Assembly (NCBI GenBank): GCA_002787535.1
Contig: PCXB01000024.1
Coordinates: 1-46,982 of the forward strand
Source: Deltaproteobacteria bacterium CG11_big_fil_rev_8_21_14_0_20_45_16
Lineage (GTDB): Bacteria; Bdellovibrionota; UBA2394
Direction of reading: 5' to 3'
Length of the DNA stretch: 46,982 nt
Shown: piece after piece, positions 27,429 to 34,765 of the stretch
Position numbering within the stretch: position 1 is the stretch's first letter
Layout of the letters: every line of letters starts with the position of its first letter
Translations under genes and position numbers: made by a program
Notes under the pieces: generated by a model
What the model was told of the DNA's origin: nothing
The model's database searches: none
What the model saw: the letters and a program-made list of their open reading frames with translations, nothing else

Positions 27429-29863
27429 CGTTGTTTAGATTTCCTTGGAAAGGCCACCTTGAATACGTCCTGATACGTCTTTGCAAAGTGGATCTTCAAT
27501 CCTTTCTTCACTTCCAAAGGAATCTCGGCAAGATCTTTTTTGTTTTCAAAAGGTATGATCACGTCCTTACATTTGTATTGCTTCGCCGCAATGAGCTTTT
27601 GTTTAAGTCCGCCAATCGCCAAAACCTGGCCGCCCAAAGAAATTTCGCCAGTCATCGCTAAATTTGGGCTTACTTTAATATTTTTAAACAAGGAAAGAAG
27701 GGCGGTCGTAATCGTGATCCCCGCTGAGGGGCCATCCTTTTTGATGGCTCCGGCCGGAAAATGGATATGAAGGTCCGTTTTGTCAAAATCAGCTAGATCA
27801 AAATGGTATTTCTTAGAAACCGATCGAACATAAGAGAGCGCAATCTTCGCACTCTCACTCATGGTTTCGCCAAGCTTTCCCGTAAGCGTAAGATTTCGAC
27901 TTCCCGGCATTTCGCTCGCTTCGATGAATAAAACTTCTCCACCGTATGCGGTCCAGGCCAAGCCCATAGCGACGCCCGGTCGAGAAGGTATCAAACTGTC
28001 TTGGCTATATTTATGAACGCCGAGGTAGTTTTCAATATTTCGATTCGTAATTTTAACGCTTCCCCGCTTGCCCATCGCAACTTCCATGGCGGCCTTTCGA
28101 CAAAGCTTTCCAATTTCTCTCTCAAGATTTCGGACCCCTGCTTCTCGTGTATAAAATCGTATAGCGCTATCAAGGGCTTCTTTTGAAATACTTACTTGTT
28201 TGGGACGAAGACCATTCGCCAAGATTTGCTTCGGATACAAGTACTTTTGGGCAATGGCCAGCTTTTCACTTTCGATATAACCACTGATCTCAATAATTTC
28301 AAACCGATCTCGTAGAGCGGCGGGAATGGTTTCAAGAGTATTTGCGGTGCAAATAAAAAGTACTTTTGAAAGGTCAAAACTTACATCCAGATAGTGGTCC
28401 ATGAAGTTTTTGTTTTGTTCAGGGTCCAAGACTTCCAAGAGAGCCGCCGCTGGATCACCTCTCCAGTCGCTTCCAACCTTGTCAATCTCATCCAAAATGA
28501 TAACTGGATTTTTGGAACCCGCGCGCTTGAGCGCCATCAAAATACGCCCTGGCATTGAGCCTACATAGGTTCTTCGATGTCCCTTGATTTCCGCTTCGTC
28601 GCGCATTCCGCCGAGACTTATTCTTTGAAAGTTTCGGTCCAAGGCTTCCGATATGCTCCTTCCCAAAGAAGTTTTTCCAACCCCGGGAGGTCCGACGAAA
28701 CATAAAATACTTCCGGATAGATCTTTCTTTAATGATTTGACTGCGAGAAATTCCAAAATTCTAGTTTTTACATCTTTCAACCCGTAGTGATCTCGCTCAA
28801 GAATCTTTCGTGCTCGCTTGAGATCGGTTTGGTCTTCTGTGGTTACCGACCACGGTAGTGAGGCAAGCGTTTCGAGATAGTTTCGAGTAAAGGAGTACTC
28901 CGTGCTCTCGGGAGGAATCATCTTCAACCGGCGCATCTCTTCATCGGCCTTGAGTTGCGCTTCTTCGGGAAGTTTTGCAGCCTTAAGTTTTTCATCCAAT
29001 TTTTCTATATCTTTGGAGAAATCGTCACGCTCTTCACCCAATTCCTTTCGAATCGCTTTGAGTTGCTCGCGCAAAAAGTACTCTTTTTGTGAAGTCGAAA
29101 TCTTATTCTGAATCTCGCCCTGAATCTTTTGACCCATTCTCAGGATTTCCAATTCCTGAGTCAGATGAAACACACATTTCTCAAGGCGTTCATCCACCGA
29201 GCTGGCTTCAAGAAGCGCTTGGCGCGTAGGAAGATCAATGCGTTTCAAATGTGCGGCGATAAAATCAGAGAGTTTTCGTGGCCCCTCTATATTTAAAGCT
29301 GCCAAACTAAATTCCTCTGATAAAGTTGGAGAAGTTTGAATTACTTCTTGTAAAAGATTTTGAGCAGAAATTGTCAGTGCTTGGCAGCGCTTCTCATTTT
29401 CAATTTGATCATCCAAATATTCAATATGAGCCTTAATGACCGGTACCGAAGCGGTAAAACTGTTTATTCGAAATCGTTTGAGAGTTTGGACGATAATACT
29501 TGTCGATCCTTCAGGTAGTCGAAGTACGCGAAGAATTCTGGCGCAAACGCCAATCTCAAATAAGTCCGAAGGGGCAGGATCGTCTCCCTGACCTTTTCGG
29601 CGTGCCAAAAAGCCGATGTATTCAAGCTCTTTCTCATTGTCCTGCCGAAATAAAAGACTCTGCAGTTTTCCTTTTGGGACAACGACCGGCAAAATCATAT
29701 GAGGAAACGCGACAAAATTGGAAAGGGGAAAAATGGTAATATCTCGAGGCAAGGCTTTTGGACCTTGGTGACTATCGATGAGCAAACCTTCGCTCGCAGA
29801 AGATAAATTAACTTCGGGAGCTGTTGCGCTTGATGTGTGTAGAATGGGTTTCATGGTTGTCAC
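27425..29863 (-). CDS. lon: ATP-dependent protease Lon (second copy)
   Basis: An 812-residue Lon with all domains. The LonN opens ITIFPLSNFVAFPHMILPVVV. Walker A GPPGVGKT is at 391-398, with the second-region HRRTYVGSMPGRI. The protease dyad is Ser713 (DGPSAG) and Lys756 (GGLKQK, by the usual 43-residue spacing). The N-terminal 35 residues are extra and polar. The GTG at 29863 has AAGGA nine bases before it; an ATG at 29854 is possible. Its own promoter candidate lies at 29939-29966. It is the upstream partner of purH-purD-DUF1015. It differs clearly from lon1 at 3115, so the pair is old rather than a recent duplication. Confidence 0.95.
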   Translation of the reverse strand: MTTMKPILHTSSATAPEVNLSSASEGLLIDSHQGPKALPRDITIFPLSNFVAFPHMILPVVVPKGKLQSLLFRQDNEKELEYIGFLARRKGQGDDPAPSDLFEIGVCARILRVLRLPEGSTSIIVQTLKRFRINSFTASVPVIKAHIEYLDDQIENEKRCQALTISAQNLLQEVIQTSPTLSEEFSLAALNIEGPRKLSDFIAAHLKRIDLPTRQALLEASSVDERLEKCVFHLTQELEILRMGQKIQGEIQNKISTSQKEYFLREQLKAIRKELGEERDDFSKDIEKLDEKLKAAKLPEEAQLKADEEMRRLKMIPPESTEYSFTRNYLETLASLPWSVTTEDQTDLKRARKILERDHYGLKDVKTRILEFLAVKSLKKDLSGSILCFVGPPGVGKTSLGRSISEALDRNFQRISLGGMRDEAEIKGHRRTYVGSMPGRILMALKRAGSKNPVIILDEIDKVGSDWRGDPAAALLEVLDPEQNKNFMDHYLDVSFDLSKVLFICTANTLETIPAALRDRFEIIEISGYIESEKLAIAQKYLYPKQILANGLRPKQVSISKEALDSAIRFYTREAGVRNLEREIGKLCRKAAMEVAMGKRGSVKITNRNIENYLGVHKYSQDSLIPSRPGVAMGLAWTAYGGEVLFIEASEMPGSRNLTLTGKLGETMSESAKIALSYVRSVSKKYHFDLADFDKTDLHIHFPAGAIKKDGPSAGITITTALLSLFKNIKVSPNLAMTGEISLGGQVLAIGGLKQKLIAAKQYKCKDVIIPFENKKDLAEIPLEVKKGLKIHFAKTYQDVFKVAFPRKSKQR

Positions 29864-29869
29864 TAAAAT

Positions 29870-29887
29870 AAGTCCTTTTCGGGACTT
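29870..29887 (-). promoter_or_regulatory. Hairpin over the lon2 ribosome-binding site
   Basis: In the minus-strand mRNA, AAGTCC, a 6-nt loop (CGAAAA) and GGACTT form a perfect 6-bp stem. The GGA of the only plausible Shine-Dalgarno (AAGGA) lies in the 3' arm and loop edge, seven to ten bases before the GTG at 29863. Such a weak stem could limit initiation at low temperature, as in RNA thermometers. This is inference from position only. Confidence 0.3.
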
Positions 29888-29938
29888 GTCGATAAACTAG
29901 CGAATTATCCGCTTGAATCAAAGGCCGAAGCCAGAAGA

Positions 29939-29966
29939 TTTATACAGCAATATCAAATACTTACAA
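29939..29966 (-). promoter_or_regulatory. Candidate promoter of lon2
   Basis: On the minus strand TTGTAA (29966-29961; four of six) and TATAAA (29944-29939; five of six) are spaced 16 bp apart. The start would be near 29932, giving a leader of about 70 nt that contains the hairpin at 29870-29887. It lies in the 120-bp gap between cutA and lon2. Confidence 0.4.
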
Positions 29967-29983
29967 GCAAGACTTGGTCAAGG

Positions 29984-30301
29984 CTAGTTAATCGACTGGA
30001 AAAACCATTCTAAATAGGGGGCGGAAACTTGGTCGACTCGGATACTCAGAATTTCGGGGATCTCATAAGAATGTAGGGATTTGATTCGAGTTTCAAGGGC
30101 ATCCCATTTTTCGCAGGTCGTTTTGATGGAGATTTGTACTTCTTCGGAGTGCTCAAGTTTTTCTTTCCAATGATAGTAACTCTTTATCCCCGGATTCACT
30201 TGGACGCAGGCCGCAAGTTTTTCTTCGAGAAGTTTTCTAGCAATTTTTTCAGCCTCTTCTGTGGAAGCGCAGCTGCAAAGTACGAGGATAGCCTCGCTCA
30301 T
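29984..30301 (-). CDS. cutA: CutA1 divalent-cation tolerance protein
   Basis: A 105-residue CutA1, a very stable ferredoxin-like trimer linked in E. coli to copper tolerance. Signatures are VLCSCASTEEAEKIARKLLEEKLAACVQV near the N-terminus, then SYYHWKEKLEHSEEVQISIKTT and HSYEIPEILSIRV. The length and motif order are complete. Its ATG overlaps the dnaX stop codon (ATGA), showing translational coupling. It has no signal peptide. A direct metal function here is unproven. Confidence 0.93.
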   Translation of the reverse strand: MSEAILVLCSCASTEEAEKIARKLLEEKLAACVQVNPGIKSYYHWKEKLEHSEEVQISIKTTCEKWDALETRIKSLHSYEIPEILSIRVDQVSAPYLEWFFQSIN

Positions 30302-31965
30302 GTTTTGATGCCCTCAATTGTCACGCTTGAAATCTTACCTCCTAGAATTTCAGCAGCTCTTTGAACATTAGGATCCGTGACGGCTTTTTCTCGCGCTTCC
30401 TTAATAAAGTCCTTTCGCCGTGGTTGGGCTTGAGGTTTAGATGCGTTCTCCGAATTTTCTTCCAAGACCACCTGAACTGGGCGCGATAGAATCGTCGAAA
30501 AAGCTTTTTCCAATTCACGAATCATCAATTTATCGCCGAGCTGCTTAAACGCAAAATGGCCGTGAGGAAAGGTTAGTACTACTTTGTCGAAATGCAATTC
30601 AGTTTTCTCTGCACATTTCACTAGTGCCGAAAGACTGGGGCGGGAGGCTGCCAGCTCTTCAAGAAAATCGTCAGTCGAATTAATTTTTCGCGTAGGACGG
30701 ACTTCCTTGGGGGCAATGGGGCGCTCCATTTTAACTTCCGGGCGAGCTCTTTCTTTTGGTTTCACAGGAGCTGCCTCTACAGAGGGTTGGAGCTTTTGGT
30801 CCGGCGTTTCGCGTTCAATCATTTGAATCAATCGACTAATATCTTCAGTGTGAGGAATTCTTGTTGCCCGCAGAGCAGAGGTTTCCATGACAAAACGCGG
30901 AAAATCATGCTGTCGAATTCGGGCGTAGGCATCCTGAGAGAGCTCGAGCAGTCTATCAATATCCTCAAGACTCCACGCCGCAAAGGCGGTCACAAGTTTT
31001 TGTATATACTCCTCAGGCGATTTCTCGCTTAAGACATCCAAACTTCCACAGCTTCTGAAGATCAAGAGTTGTCGAATCCAATTGAGGAGGCGCGCCTGCA
31101 ATCGAAGTAAATCCTTGCCGCGGTCATGAAACTCGCCAATTTTTTCGATTAGTTTATTCGCCTCTCGCCTGGCCATCAGTTCGAGAAATTCGACTTCTTT
31201 GTCAGCCCCAATGGTGCCAAGAAAAGCGTCCAAAATCTTATCGTCAAGTTTTTTGCCTCCCGACATCAGGAGCATCTGCTCGAGTAAGGTTTGAGCATCG
31301 CGAAGGGAACCATCGGCGGCACTCGCAATCTGTTCAAGACTATGAACAGCCGCCTCGATTTTTTCCTTTTCACAAATGCTCGTAAGGCTTTCTAAAATCT
31401 CAGCCTCGTGAAGTCGACGAAGTTCCAGGCGTTGAACACGAGATAAAACTGTTGACGGAAGTTTTTCAATCTCAGTTGTCGCAAAAATAAACAAAGCATG
31501 AGCCGGTGGCTCTTCCAGAGTTTTCAAAAGCGCATTAAAGGCAGCATTGGAAAGCATATGCACTTCATCGACAATATAAACATTTCGTTTGCCGACGCTC
31601 GGGCGATAGGCAACGGCCTCGATAATTCTGCGAATATCATCGACACCCGTATGTGAAGCGCCGTCCATCTCGACAACGTCCATCAAGTTTCCCCCGCTGA
31701 AGGCTTTGCAAGCTGCACATTTTTCACAAGGTTTGTCTGAGTCTTTGCTAAGGCAACTAGCCGCTTTGGCGATGATGCGAGCGGTACTCGTCTTACCAAT
31801 GCCCCGAGGACCTGAAAGTAAGTAGGCAGGGGCTAAGCGATCTTTTTTAAACGCTTCATTTAGGATTTTTACCGCATGCGATTGTCCGATCAAATCTTCC
31901 AGTCGTATGGGCCGATATTTTCGAGCCAGATTTAGCCGATTTTGACTTGTGGAGGCTGAACTCAA
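30298..31965 (-). CDS. dnaX: DNA polymerase III subunit gamma/tau
   Basis: A 555-residue clamp-loader ATPase. The AAA+ domain begins NLARKYRPIRLEDLIGQ and has Walker A GPRGIGKTST, the zinc module with four Cys (CLSKDSDKPCEKCAAC), Walker B VYIVDEVHMLS and sensor 1 FATTEIEKLPSTVLSR. A Pro/Lys-rich hinge (about 390-430) leads to the tau-like C-terminal domain. The start is TTG at 31965, supported by GGGGA eight bases upstream and by the position of the first conserved residues. I see no A-AAA-AAG frameshift site, so a single full-length product is expected. Confidence 0.94.
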   Translation of the reverse strand: MSSASTSQNRLNLARKYRPIRLEDLIGQSHAVKILNEAFKKDRLAPAYLLSGPRGIGKTSTARIIAKAASCLSKDSDKPCEKCAACKAFSGGNLMDVVEMDGASHTGVDDIRRIIEAVAYRPSVGKRNVYIVDEVHMLSNAAFNALLKTLEEPPAHALFIFATTEIEKLPSTVLSRVQRLELRRLHEAEILESLTSICEKEKIEAAVHSLEQIASAADGSLRDAQTLLEQMLLMSGGKKLDDKILDAFLGTIGADKEVEFLELMARREANKLIEKIGEFHDRGKDLLRLQARLLNWIRQLLIFRSCGSLDVLSEKSPEEYIQKLVTAFAAWSLEDIDRLLELSQDAYARIRQHDFPRFVMETSALRATRIPHTEDISRLIQMIERETPDQKLQPSVEAAPVKPKERARPEVKMERPIAPKEVRPTRKINSTDDFLEELAASRPSLSALVKCAEKTELHFDKVVLTFPHGHFAFKQLGDKLMIRELEKAFSTILSRPVQVVLEENSENASKPQAQPRRKDFIKEAREKAVTDPNVQRAAEILGGKISSVTIEGIKT

Positions 31966-32058
31966 TATAATTTCCCCAATATTATTTCCTTTAGTCTTTT
32001 CGATTAGACCTGGAAACCCCTAAGGTCAACGGATCTTGGGTGACAGCGGTAGTTTTGT

Positions 32059-32787
32059 TTAGCGCTCCGGCGGTTCTGAGAGTTTCGTAAGCCTGAGCTG
32101 AAGGGGCCAGAGAATTCTATTTCCTTCTGGGCCGGCTACAGTGGCGAAAGCTAAGCGAATGACCACTCCTTGCAGTAGGTTTTCAAAAGCTTTTCGGTCT
32201 CTCGACGACAGATTGTCAAATATTTCCTGATCCAAGACCTTCGCCAACTCGTCAACCAATTGAAGTCTTTGCAGTATAGGTCCTGGTTGAAGGGCGAGCA
32301 GCCTTATTTCGTCAATAACGAGCAGCCTTATTTCGTCAATAATAAGTTGAGTAAATTCAAATCCCAGTGGGCGACTAAGCTTTGATTTGCGACGATCAGA
32401 GAAAATCTGAGAAGCATGTTCCTGAATAAACGCTCTTAAAGCCGCAGCGTCGAGTTCGCTTGCACTGGCCGTGTCCTTGGAGTTTGAGCGTTGAAAACCT
32501 GCTTCCTTGAACCTATCAAACAAGCCCAGTGAGGCGGCGTTCAGTTGGCTACGATCGAGTACTGGATTGAATTCGTCATTGACCGATTGTCTGGAAGGGC
32601 GGCGAGGCAACGCAGATTCTTCGTCTGATTCTACTTCTGGTCTAGAGATGCCTCCGAAAAATTTTTTGCAAATTCGCGAGACGATACCCTGGGCCAGAAG
32701 TTCTTGGGTTGGCAAAATGGAGGGGCCTGCGCAAATAATCATTCCAAAGATTAGAACTTTCCTGAGCTTGTTGCGGGTTAAAAGCAT
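32059..32787 (-). CDS. Exported protein of unknown function with a fresh internal duplication
   Basis: A 242-residue protein with an N-terminal signal peptide or anchor (basic start, hydrophobic 11-24, possible cleavage near LLAQG). A polar Ser/Arg/Glu-rich stretch (about 45-110) is followed by a helical C-terminal half. Residues encoded at 32295-32342 contain an exact eight-residue tandem repeat (IDEIRLL unit) from a 24-bp DNA duplication. The ATG at 32787 is chosen over a TTG 15 bases upstream; neither has a strong ribosome site. No family recognised. It is alone on its strand, 93 bp upstream of dnaX, and ends in a Pro-Glu-Arg tail. Confidence 0.6.
   Translation of the reverse strand: MLLTRNKLRKVLIFGMIICAGPSILPTQELLAQGIVSRICKKFFGGISRPEVESDEESALPRRPSRQSVNDEFNPVLDRSQLNAASLGLFDRFKEAGFQRSNSKDTASASELDAAALRAFIQEHASQIFSDRRKSKLSRPLGFEFTQLIIDEIRLLVIDEIRLLALQPGPILQRLQLVDELAKVLDQEIFDNLSSRDRKAFENLLQGVVIRLAFATVAGPEGNRILWPLQLRLTKLSEPPER
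32295..32342. repeat. Perfect 24-bp tandem duplication inside a gene
   Basis: Positions 32295-32318 and 32319-32342 are identical (unit begins CGAGCAGCC and ends TCAATAA on the plus strand). The unit is a multiple of three, so the reading frame is kept and eight residues are repeated. Perfect identity points to a very recent slippage event. Confidence 0.95.
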
Positions 32788-33013
32788 AAACTTGCAAGAC
32801 AATTAGCTTATATACGACATCTTGAGAACCCCCCTTCCCCACCTATTTTTGTAACCACTGGGGCGCGAGTACCTCAACTAGAAATTTGGATCCAATAATT
32901 TCAATATCTTATGTTGGCATGATATTTGCTATTCCGCCCGGGTTCTATGTGGTGTGCGTAAGTCTAATTTTATTTCAAGGCAAGCGTCACATAAAAATTT
33001 GGAATTAAATTAT

Positions 33014-33156
33014 AGGGGGCTTGACCTCATAGCTCCCTGTTTCGCATTTCATGGCTGTCAGCCATGAAAAACCCGAATGAAGGAGACAGTCCCCTCTTGG
33101 CCGCAAGGCCAGGAGGGGTGCTATTTGGAAGGGCATGTCCCATCAATCCATCCAAA
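33014..33156 (+). ncRNA. Candidate structured RNA or leader in a 554-bp gene-free region
   Basis: Between 32788 and 33341 there is no gene, but four hairpins stand in a row. Stem 1: AGGGGGC 33014-33020 with GCTCCCT 33032-33038, one G-U. Stem 2: a perfect 10 bp, 33047-33056 with 33060-33069, 3-nt loop. Stem 3: 33091-33102 with 33107-33118, 12 bp with one T-G and a GCAA tetraloop. Stem 4: TTTGGA 33124-33129 with TCCAAA 33151-33156. The GNRA tetraloop and wobble pairs suggest RNA rather than DNA function. Strand is assumed from the downstream gene. It does not match 6S, SRP, tmRNA, RNase P or the common riboswitches that I can recall. No terminator is evident at its end. Confidence 0.35.
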
Positions 33157-33248
33157 AGCGAGACTAAGATATCCCGGAGACGCCTCAGTCAATCCAAGCT
33201 AAAGGCGTAAGTTGCTAGAATAAATAGATTTTTTAATAAGTAAGGAGT

Positions 33249-33264
33249 TGGCACGCTAATTGCT
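33249..33264 (+). promoter_or_regulatory. Sigma-54 promoter, perfect -24/-12 consensus
   Basis: TGGCACGCTAATTGCT matches TGGCACG-N4-TTGCW at every fixed position with exact spacing. With the -24 G at 33251 the predicted start is 33275, which is the first base of the 5' hairpin below, and the leader to the ATG at 33342 is about 67 nt. This implies RpoN and an enhancer-binding activator control the outer-membrane-type gene. Activator sites would lie in the gene-free region upstream. Confidence 0.85.
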
Positions 33265-33274
33265 ATAAGCCACG

Positions 33275-33304
33275 CCTGTAAGGATTCGTGGTGTTCCTTA
33301 CAGG
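33275..33304 (+). promoter_or_regulatory. 5'-terminal mRNA hairpin of the sigma-54 gene
   Basis: CCTGTAAGGA (33275-33284) and TCCTTACAGG (33295-33304) form a perfect 10-bp stem with a 10-nt loop. It begins at the transcription start predicted from the sigma-54 site, so the message would begin with a stable stem-loop. Such 5' stems protect abundant outer-membrane-protein messages from decay. The ribosome site (AAAGGGA) lies free further down. Confidence 0.6.
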
Positions 33305-33341
33305 TGGGGAAGGAATTGCAGATCAGCGAAAGGGATGTGGT

Positions 33342-34613
33342 ATGAAACTCTCATACAACTATTTTGCAGTAGCTGCGATTGCCGTAACGGCCTTTGTATC
33401 TAATGCATCTGCCGAGGACGATGTTTCTAATAATCAAACTCAAATTGATCGGTCACAAAACAAATCATTACTTGGAGCTATGGGGATGGAAGATCCAAGT
33501 TTGCCGACTTCAGGTACAACGACGGTAATCAAAAAGGCCGACGGGTCTAGTGGGCTGGATATGTATTACGGCATCGAGGGCAATTATGTTGGTCAATTCC
33601 AAGATAATTCCGCTGGTGGTGACGATCAAGCTTTCCGAAGTGAAATCTATGTAACTTTGGGCTTGGATATTATTGAGCGCATTAATATTGAAGCGGGATT
33701 CAGCTTTCAAGATGTCTTGAGCCAAGCGTCGGATGATGATTTCAGCGGAACTTATTCAACCGGGCTAACAAACGTACAAGCTCGTGACGTTATTAATAAA
33801 TTGAAAGTTGCGGCGACTTTGTTCGAATCACAAGGCGATGGGGACAGAGAAGTTCCAGTATTTGCGGTGTCGGTTCGAGGGGGACGCTATCAAGTTGACC
33901 AAGTGGGTAGCTTTATTCCTAAGCAACTTCTTATGACCGAATCTGTATTAACCCCATACACTCTTGAGCAACAAGACGCGGTGGGAGTCGCAGCTGTGTA
34001 CAACAAAGAAGGTTGGGGACGTACTCAAGTTAGTATCGATTTCCACGGCTTTGATTGGATCGGTTATACGACTGATGCTCTTAAAGATGTTGAGCAAGAT
34101 GGCGAAGGTAGCTTTGCCATCAACTTGCTGCACCAAATGGTCTTGAGTGGAAACGAAATTCAATTGAAGTTTTCGTACATTCATAACGAAGAAGGTGTTT
34201 ATTACACTCGCGCGCTTGCTGGTGAGCAGCCCGGCGCGAATGATACTTTCGCAGCTGGCGCAAGCTGGGCGCGTAACTTCACGGATCTTGGTACTTTAAC
34301 GATTGCCGCTGAAGGTATGTATATGGATCTAGAAACAGGCGACTCACTTTGGGGTGCTGATGCTCTAGCTTCATTGGAACTTCAAAACATTCCTTTGACG
34401 CCGTTTATTGATTTGGCAGTTATCAACTCTGAAGATGCAACCGCTTGGGCGGCTACTCTTGGAGCGGCTCTCCGAATCATGAAGGGTGTTACGGTTTCTG
34501 CGGGTGTCCAATTTGCGGACAAAGATGATGGTAGTGACACACAAACCAACTTCTTCGTTGGCACGAGTTTAACAGCTCCAACCGAGCAAAGGGTGAGTGT
34601 TGTTACCGACTGA
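33342..34613 (+). CDS. Probable outer-membrane beta-barrel protein
   Basis: A 423-residue exported protein with a Sec signal peptide (cleavage near SNASA-E, residue 25). From about residue 75 the chain alternates polar and hydrophobic/aromatic residues in short strands (e.g. IYVTLGLDIIERINIEAGFSF, IQLKFSYIHNEEGVYYTRAL), with Gly/Asp-rich turns, as in porin-like barrels. It lacks a terminal Phe; the end is VSVVTD. There are no Cys. The ATG at 33342 follows AAAGGGA. It has a sigma-54 promoter, a 5' hairpin and its own terminator, so it is probably a strongly but conditionally expressed single-gene unit. The transported substrate is unknown. Confidence 0.75.
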   Translation: MKLSYNYFAVAAIAVTAFVSNASAEDDVSNNQTQIDRSQNKSLLGAMGMEDPSLPTSGTTTVIKKADGSSGLDMYYGIEGNYVGQFQDNSAGGDDQAFRSEIYVTLGLDIIERINIEAGFSFQDVLSQASDDDFSGTYSTGLTNVQARDVINKLKVAATLFESQGDGDREVPVFAVSVRGGRYQVDQVGSFIPKQLLMTESVLTPYTLEQQDAVGVAAVYNKEGWGRTQVSIDFHGFDWIGYTTDALKDVEQDGEGSFAINLLHQMVLSGNEIQLKFSYIHNEEGVYYTRALAGEQPGANDTFAAGASWARNFTDLGTLTIAAEGMYMDLETGDSLWGADALASLELQNIPLTPFIDLAVINSEDATAWAATLGAALRIMKGVTVSAGVQFADKDDGSDTQTNFFVGTSLTAPTEQRVSVVTD

Positions 34614-34653
34614 TAATATTTTAATATTTTCTTTTAGTGATTGATATGGAAGT

Positions 34654-34695
34654 GGGGTTCGCGGCTCTAAGATTGGGTCCGAACCCCGTTTTTTT
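34654..34695 (+). terminator. Rho-independent terminator
   Basis: GGGGTTCG (34654-34661) pairs with CGAACCCC (34680-34687), an 8-bp stem with an 18-nt loop, followed by G and seven T residues. It lies about 40 bases behind the stop of the barrel protein gene and separates it from the next gene. Confidence 0.85.
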
Positions 34696-34765
34696 GCTTT
34701 GTGAATTTGCTTAGCTTTCTGGGGGGCTAGCGCGGTTCCTTAAGCTGAGTTAGGAAAGGAAGCTC

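Noticed and set aside
30298-31965. Programmed frameshift producing a short gamma subunit in dnaX.
   Set aside because: No A-AAA-AAG slippery heptamer with a following stem was found; the A-runs present are in other codon phases.
31966-32058. Signal recognition particle RNA near dnaX.
   Set aside because: The gap is 93 bases and lacks the conserved GGAAGCAGCC-type apical loop.
33014-33220. 6S RNA, tmRNA, RNase P RNA or a known riboswitch in the structured intergenic region.
   Set aside because: The conserved cores of these classes that I can recall are absent, and the overall fold (a row of separate hairpins) does not match.
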